In this document: piece by piece, positions 47,471 to 51,922 of the stretch | Layout: the number at the start of each line of letters is the position of its first letter | How positions within the stretch are numbered: position 1 is the first letter of the stretch | Assembly: GCA_038063775.1 (NCBI GenBank) | Contig: JBBTUK010000008.1 | Location: 1 to 51,922, forward strand | DNA from: UM-FILTER-42-9 sp038063775 | GTDB lineage: Bacteria > Patescibacteriota > Minisyncoccia > Moranbacterales > UBA2206 | Length of the DNA: 51,922 nucleotides | Reading direction: 5' to 3' | Made by a program: the position numbers and the translations under genes | Notes under the pieces: generated by a model | The model's database searches: none | What the model was told of the DNA's origin: nothing | What the model saw: only the letters and a program-made list of their open reading frames with translations

Positions 47471-48598
47471 ATGTCACACAGCAGCAATTATTGGTTACTT
47501 GCGATATTTTTAGTAGTAGCGATATCAGTGGTTTTTGGAAGCCATTTTTTTGTGTATTATTCCGTCGTTAATTTCTTCAAAATTGTCAGCTATAAATCAA
47601 AACTGATCCTGGCGCTTATTCTGACTTTGCTTCCGATGTTCTTCTTTGCCGCCTCGATTGTGGCGCATCTCCGAGAGACTCTGTTCACCAGAATATTTTA
47701 TTTTTCCGCTAGTTTATGGTTTGGAATACTTACGGAATTAGTTGTTGGGTTTGCCCTGGGATGGCTGATAATTGGCGTAACAAGGTTTGCCGGGTATAGT
47801 GCCAATACCAAGATCTTGGGATTGTCTGTCATTGCTCTGGTGCTGATTTACGTCAGTTATGGAATTTTCAGCGTGTTCAATCCCCAGGTAAAATATATTG
47901 ACGTTAAGATAAAAAACCTTCCTGATGCCTGGGAGGGGAAAACTGCGGTTCAGATTTCGGATGTGCATCTGGGACACATTTTAACGGCCGATTTTTTGCA
48001 CGGCATAGTCGGCAGGATAAATGAACTTAATCCGGAAATAGTTTTTATAACCGGTGATCTTTTTGACGGAATGGATGGCGATCTGACGGGCGTCGCAAAG
48101 CCTCTGGAAAATATAAAAGCCCCGTGGGGGATGTTCTACGTCACCGGCAATCATGAAACCTATCTAGGCGTAGAAAAAGCTTTCGCCGCCATCAAGGATA
48201 CTGGAATCAAAATTTTGAATGATGAGGAAGCGGGCGTCGAAGGAATGCAAATTGTCGGAGTGAGCTACCCGGAGAGAGGAGCTTCCAAAAATATCGGCGA
48301 GGCGATAAAAGCTATTAACGGTTATAATCCCGACCTGCCTTCAATTCTTCTTTACCACAGTCCGGTTCAAATAGAACAAATTAAGGAAGCGGGAATAGAT
48401 TTCGAGCTTTCCGGTCATACTCACAAAGGCCAAATTTTCCCCCTGAGATTTGTCACATGGCTGATTTACAAGGGCTACGATTATGGCCTGCATACGGAAG
48501 GAGATTTCTCAATTTATACTTCGAGCGGTGTGGGAGTCTGGGGACCGACCATGCGGACAGCCGCCACGCCGGAAATTGTGGTTATCAAATTTGAATAA
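47471..48598 (+). CDS. Membrane-bound metallophosphoesterase (YkuE/YaeI-like)
   Basis: 375 residues. Four N-terminal membrane helices (to ~residue 140) are followed by a calcineurin-like phosphoesterase domain: QISDVHLGH (DxH), FITGDLFDG (GDxxD), YVTGNHETY (GNHE), and ELSGHTHKGQIFP (GHxH). Members of this group hydrolyse phosphate esters such as lipid-linked substrates on the outer face. The stop codon is the last three bases before the scaffold gap. Confidence 0.92.
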   Translation: MSHSSNYWLLAIFLVVAISVVFGSHFFVYYSVVNFFKIVSYKSKLILALILTLLPMFFFAASIVAHLRETLFTRIFYFSASLWFGILTELVVGFALGWLIIGVTRFAGYSANTKILGLSVIALVLIYVSYGIFSVFNPQVKYIDVKIKNLPDAWEGKTAVQISDVHLGHILTADFLHGIVGRINELNPEIVFITGDLFDGMDGDLTGVAKPLENIKAPWGMFYVTGNHETYLGVEKAFAAIKDTGIKILNDEEAGVEGMQIVGVSYPERGASKNIGEAIKAINGYNPDLPSILLYHSPVQIEQIKEAGIDFELSGHTHKGQIFPLRFVTWLIYKGYDYGLHTEGDFSIYTSSGVGVWGPTMRTAATPEIVVIKFE

Positions 48599-48698
48599 NN
48601 NNNNNNNNNNNNNNNNNNNNNNNNNNNNNNNNNNNNNNNNNNNNNNNNNNNNNNNNNNNNNNNNNNNNNNNNNNNNNNNNNNNNNNNNNNNNNNNNNN
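48599..48698. other. Scaffold gap of 100 N
   Basis: Exactly 100 N, a conventional filler length; the true distance is unknown. Genes on either side may not be neighbours as shown. Confidence 1.
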
Positions 48699-48708
48699 GA
48701 ATAAAAAA

Positions 48709-48741
48709 ATCCTGATCCCGGCATTGCGGATCAGGATTTTT
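48709..48741. terminator. Bidirectional intrinsic terminator
   Basis: AATCCTGATCC and GGATCAGGATT form a perfect stem, with TTTTT on the plus side and a seven-T run on the minus side. It probably ends the minus-strand dnaE/zinc-ribbon transcript. Confidence 0.85.
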
Positions 48742-48761
48742 GGTTCCGAGTGTCGGTCAAG

Positions 48762-49049
48762 TTAGGGATTCAGAACTTTTCTGATAAATTTTTTTATTTT
48801 ATCTCTATCGATCGGATCCCTGAATTCTCTGTCGACTATTGATAAGTCGAGGCGCAGGATTTTTATGGGGCTTCCGGCGGCTTCACTGATCAGATGATCT
48901 CTGCATCCCTTATTCTCGCAAGCGATGTATTTAAAGGATACCATGTAGCCGTTGCCGTCATCCCGGCCGAGGGCCGAGAAAATTTTTGCCTCTTTATCTT
49001 GATGGCACCAAAGACACGACATGGCCCGCGGCTTTGTTTTGTTTTGCAT
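48762..49049 (-). CDS. Small putative zinc-ribbon protein
   Basis: 95 residues from the ATG at 49049, preceded on the minus strand by GAGGAGG five bases upstream. Cysteine pairs are MSCLWCHQD and ACENKGC, the CxxC...CxxxxC pattern of a zinc ribbon. The C-terminal half is charged helix (RDPIDRDKIKKFIRKV). No family recognised. Transcribed with or after dnaE. Confidence 0.65.
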   Translation of the reverse strand: MQNKTKPRAMSCLWCHQDKEAKIFSALGRDDGNGYMVSFKYIACENKGCRDHLISEAAGSPIKILRLDLSIVDREFRDPIDRDKIKKFIRKVLNP

Positions 49050-49123
49050 CAATGCCTCCTCTAATGGATTGATAACTCAAAATCTTAGCAGATTCCAATG
49101 CGCAAGTCAAGATATCTTTTATT

Positions 49124-51922
49124 TTAAGTCAGTTCGATTTTACCTTCGGGAATTAAGTTACCCAGCGTTTCTTTTATGTTGTCCGCCGGCTGGATACAAT
49201 AAGGCGTTTCCAGGCGCGCGTTGTTTATGGAAAGATAAAGTTTCACGCTTCCGCGGTCGCACGTGTCAAAAAATTGGGAAAGCTTTTTTAGCATTTCCTG
49301 ATTGGAATTTCCGGGAAGAGTAATAACCATCCGGGAATATTTTTTTCCGTCGCCTTTTTGGTCGTTCATTTTTTGGGTTGACAAAACTCGCTGGAATCGT
49401 TCCATATCTTCCTGGGTTACCGTCTTGGCACTGTCGCAAAGCATTTTGAAAGTCCCGTCCTTGTCGGAAATTTTTCCGCTAGCCAGGATAACTCGGTCTT
49501 CAACCCAGACAGCTCCGGTATCTTCCAGAACTTTGGGAAAAACCAAAATTTCCATTTTTCCCAACGTGTCTTCAATGGTCACAAAAGACATTACCTTCTG
49601 GTTTTTAAGGTTGATTTTTTGTATCTTGGATATCACTCCGCCGACAGTGATACTCAAGCCGACATTTTGCGCGCCGATTGCCTTTATCGGCGTGGCTACT
49701 TTTTCAAAATATTCTTTGTATTCCTTGATCGGATGATCACTGATATAAAGTCCCAGGAGTTCTTTTTCCCAGACTAGCCGCTGTTTTTTCTCGGATGGCG
49801 CGACAGCCACCAGAGTAATTTCCGGCAGTTTTATTTCTGAAGGTCCGAAAAGGCTGGCTTGGTTGGAATTTTTCAGGCTATGGAAATTTTTGGAATGGTT
49901 TAGGATATTTTCCACGGAATCAAGTATTTGGTTCCTTTCTCCCAATTCATCCAGCGCGCCGACCTTAGCCAAAGCTTCAATGGATTTTTTGTTAAGATCT
50001 TTGGTTGCCACTCGTTCAATAAAATCAGTCAGGCTTTTGAATTTTCCATTTCTTTTTCTTTCTTCAACTATTTCGCGAGCGACCGTGTGCCCGACGTTTT
50101 TTATAGCGTTGAGGCCGAAGCGGATCCTCTCGCCTACAGCGCTATGCGTAGCATTGAGGACAAGTTCCGTTTTTGACTCAGAATCCATTATAACAGCGAA
50201 ATCTTCAAAACTTTCATTGACGTTCGGCGGAAGCACTTCGATTCCCATATCTCGGCATTCGGAAATTTCAATGGCGATGCGATCGATGTTATCCTGATCC
50301 GAGGTGAGAAGGGCGGCCATAAAAGGCGCCGGAAAACGGGATTTAAGATAGGCCGTTTGATAGCCGATGAGCGCATAGCAGGCGGCGTGGGACCGGTTAA
50401 ATCCATAGCCGGCAAACGGCTCGATAAATTCAAAAACTTTTTCGCCGATGCGCTTGTCAATTCCCTGTCTGACGCAACCCTCGATGAATTTTTGTTTTTG
50501 TTCATGAATGAGCTCGAATATTTTCTTGCCCATGGCTTTGCGCAAAACGTCAGCTTCTCCCAAAGTGAATCCGGCCAGATCCCGCGCGATCTGCATGACT
50601 TGTTCCTGATAAACAGCCACGCCATAAGTTTTTTTGAGGATTGGCTCCAGTTTAGGATGAAGATAGCGCATTTCCTTTTTTCCGTTTTTGCGAGCGATGA
50701 AATCGGGAATCCAATCCATCGGACCGGGGCGGTAGAGCGCCACCATGGCGATAATATCTTCCAAGGCGTTCGGCTTCAGCTGTTTTAGGTATCTTTTCAT
50801 CCCGGAACTTTCCAATTGGAACACCCCGGTGGTTTCGGCTTTTTGCAGAAGCGCGTAAGTTTTTTTGTCATCGAGCGGAATATCGTCAATATTTATTTCC
50901 AGACCTTTTATTTTTCGGACAATGCGCAAGGTGTTCTGGATGATAGTCAGGTTCTTGAGGCCCAAAAAGTCGATTTTCAAAAGTCCGATCTTTTCCACAA
51001 AACTGGATTTAGTGGAAGAGGAATATTGCGTCACTGTTCCTTCGCCTTTGCCGGTAATGTGCTGTAGCGGTGTGTATTCAGTGACCGGATCTTTGGTTAT
51101 TACCACTCCGCAAGCGTGCATGGAAGCATGGCGTGCCACGCCTTCCAGCCGCTTGGCACTGTCAATGAGTTTTTTGGCGTCCGGACCGCTAGCATAGAGA
51201 TCCTTGAACTCTTTCACTTCCTCTAGCGCGTCTTCAATAGAAGAAAACATCGGAATGAGCTTGGCGGTCTTATCGCAAAATTCATAAGGGAGTCCCAGAG
51301 CGCGTCCGGCGTCGCGGATAGCGGCTCGCGCTGCCATGGTTCCGAAGGTGATGATTTGTGCTACGTGGTCATTGCCGTATTTTTTCCGGACATATTCCAA
51401 AACTTCGTCGCGGCGGTCATCCGCGAAATCCATGTCTATATCCGGCATGGATACGCGTTCGGGATTAAGGAACCGTTCAAAAAGCAAATCGTATTTGATC
51501 GGATCGATGTTGGTTATGCCGATAAGGTAGGAAACGAAACTTCCGGCGGCGCTGCCGCGGCCGGGACCGACGACAATGCCTTGGTCTTTGGCCCAGTTGA
51601 CGAAATCCTGAACGATCAAAAAATATGAGGCAAAGCCGGTTCTTTTGATAACATCCAGCTCGTAGTCCATTCTTTCCCGATGAGATGGCAAAATATCTTT
51701 TACGTATCTTTTTTCCAGGCCTTTTTCAGAGAGATGGCGCAGGTAGCTTTCTGCGTCAAATCCGGCGGGAACTTCGAAATGCGGAAGCTGGGTTTCCCCG
51801 AGCTTCAATTCCATCGTGCACTGCTCAACTATTTTTTGCGAATTTTCAACGGCTTCGGGAACATCTTTGAAATTCTCGGCCATTTCCTCGGGGCTTTTCA
51901 AATAGAGCTCGAATTCCGTCAG
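49124..51922 (-). CDS. dnaE: DNA polymerase III alpha subunit, C-terminal part
   Basis: 932 residues are visible; the frame stays open to the last base of the window, so the N-terminus (PHP domain) is outside. VVGPGRGSAAGSFVSYLIGI and SMPDIDMDFADDRRDEVLEY contain the polymerase catalytic Asp residues. GFNRSHAACYALIGYQTAYL and the helix-hairpin-helix region follow, and an OB-fold domain (SITVGGVISKIQKINLK) lies near the C-terminus. It is the replicative polymerase. Confidence 0.96.
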   Translation of the reverse strand: MTEFELYLKSPEEMAENFKDVPEAVENSQKIVEQCTMELKLGETQLPHFEVPAGFDAESYLRHLSEKGLEKRYVKDILPSHRERMDYELDVIKRTGFASYFLIVQDFVNWAKDQGIVVGPGRGSAAGSFVSYLIGITNIDPIKYDLLFERFLNPERVSMPDIDMDFADDRRDEVLEYVRKKYGNDHVAQIITFGTMAARAAIRDAGRALGLPYEFCDKTAKLIPMFSSIEDALEEVKEFKDLYASGPDAKKLIDSAKRLEGVARHASMHACGVVITKDPVTEYTPLQHITGKGEGTVTQYSSSTKSSFVEKIGLLKIDFLGLKNLTIIQNTLRIVRKIKGLEINIDDIPLDDKKTYALLQKAETTGVFQLESSGMKRYLKQLKPNALEDIIAMVALYRPGPMDWIPDFIARKNGKKEMRYLHPKLEPILKKTYGVAVYQEQVMQIARDLAGFTLGEADVLRKAMGKKIFELIHEQKQKFIEGCVRQGIDKRIGEKVFEFIEPFAGYGFNRSHAACYALIGYQTAYLKSRFPAPFMAALLTSDQDNIDRIAIEISECRDMGIEVLPPNVNESFEDFAVIMDSESKTELVLNATHSAVGERIRFGLNAIKNVGHTVAREIVEERKRNGKFKSLTDFIERVATKDLNKKSIEALAKVGALDELGERNQILDSVENILNHSKNFHSLKNSNQASLFGPSEIKLPEITLVAVAPSEKKQRLVWEKELLGLYISDHPIKEYKEYFEKVATPIKAIGAQNVGLSITVGGVISKIQKINLKNQKVMSFVTIEDTLGKMEILVFPKVLEDTGAVWVEDRVILASGKISDKDGTFKMLCDSAKTVTQEDMERFQRVLSTQKMNDQKGDGKKYSRMVITLPGNSNQEMLKKLSQFFDTCDRGSVKLYLSINNARLETPYCIQPADNIKETLGNLIPEGKIELT

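Overview
The window looks like a chromosomal scaffold from an ultra-small bacterium of the Candidate Phyla Radiation (Patescibacteria), probably in the Parcubacteria/Moranbacteria sphere. This is inference: genes are compact, most lack a recognisable Shine-Dalgarno sequence, and glycolytic, peptidoglycan, translation and tRNA-modification genes are mixed with short repeats. TGA is a normal stop codon, so this is not a recoded lineage. Ribosomal protein L1 is present. A run of exactly 100 N at 48599-48698 marks a scaffold gap, so this is a draft or metagenome assembly.

Layout. 1-3.6 kb: ruvX tail, Tat/SLT/LysM murein hydrolase, glycosyltransferase, galT. 3.8-13.9 kb: a glycolysis and hydrogenase block in the order SMP-family membrane protein, tpiA, fba, hypC, hypD, hypE, hypF (reverse), [NiFe]-hydrogenase small subunit, membrane metalloprotease, hydrogenase large subunit, hypA-like, gap. 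13.9-21.4 kb: D-aminoacylase, murD, groEL/groES (reverse), tRNA-Ile and tRNA-Ala (reverse), secE-nusG-rplK-rplA. 21.5-24.6 kb: a dTTP synthesis operon (dCMP deaminase, P-loop kinase, duplicated ThyX, tmk). 24.6-37.3 kb: a 13-kb one-directional copper/thiol-redox island with two P1B ATPases, copper chaperone domains, a HMA-TauE-cupredoxin fusion, a CcdA-like protein, a thioredoxin-fold protein, SHOCT and DUF302 proteins and several unrecognised small membrane proteins. 37.4-48.6 kb: mazG, gatB, miaA/miaB (reverse), thrS (reverse), msrB, small membrane proteins, AbrB-like, NUDIX, metallophosphoesterase. 48.7-51.9 kb: zinc-ribbon protein and dnaE (both reverse, dnaE cut by the window edge).

The hydrogenase appears minimal. 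Only the two catalytic subunits are present, with no diaphorase or HypB in the window. HypF is reduced to its Kae1-like domain, HypA lacks its zinc ribbon, and the large subunit ends exactly at its last nickel-site motif, so it should need no maturation protease.

The strongest unexplained signal is non-coding and repeat-based. (A) Four inverted-repeat elements sit exactly on start codons, flanked by 4-bp direct repeats (TGAA three times, TATG once); removing two of them restores an ATGA stop/start overlap. (B) Heptanucleotide arrays occur between genes and also in frame inside hypF (four arrays) and miaB (one array). (C) gatB and miaB are each preceded by a short in-frame leader ORF that repeats the first 11-13 codons of the gene in diverged form, then runs through a palindrome starting CACCCC and ending ACGGGGCAAG, then stops 3-6 nt before the true ATG. 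(D) miaB also carries two in-frame copies of a 26-bp palindrome-like repeat. Several promoters lie so close to start codons that leaderless mRNAs are predicted.
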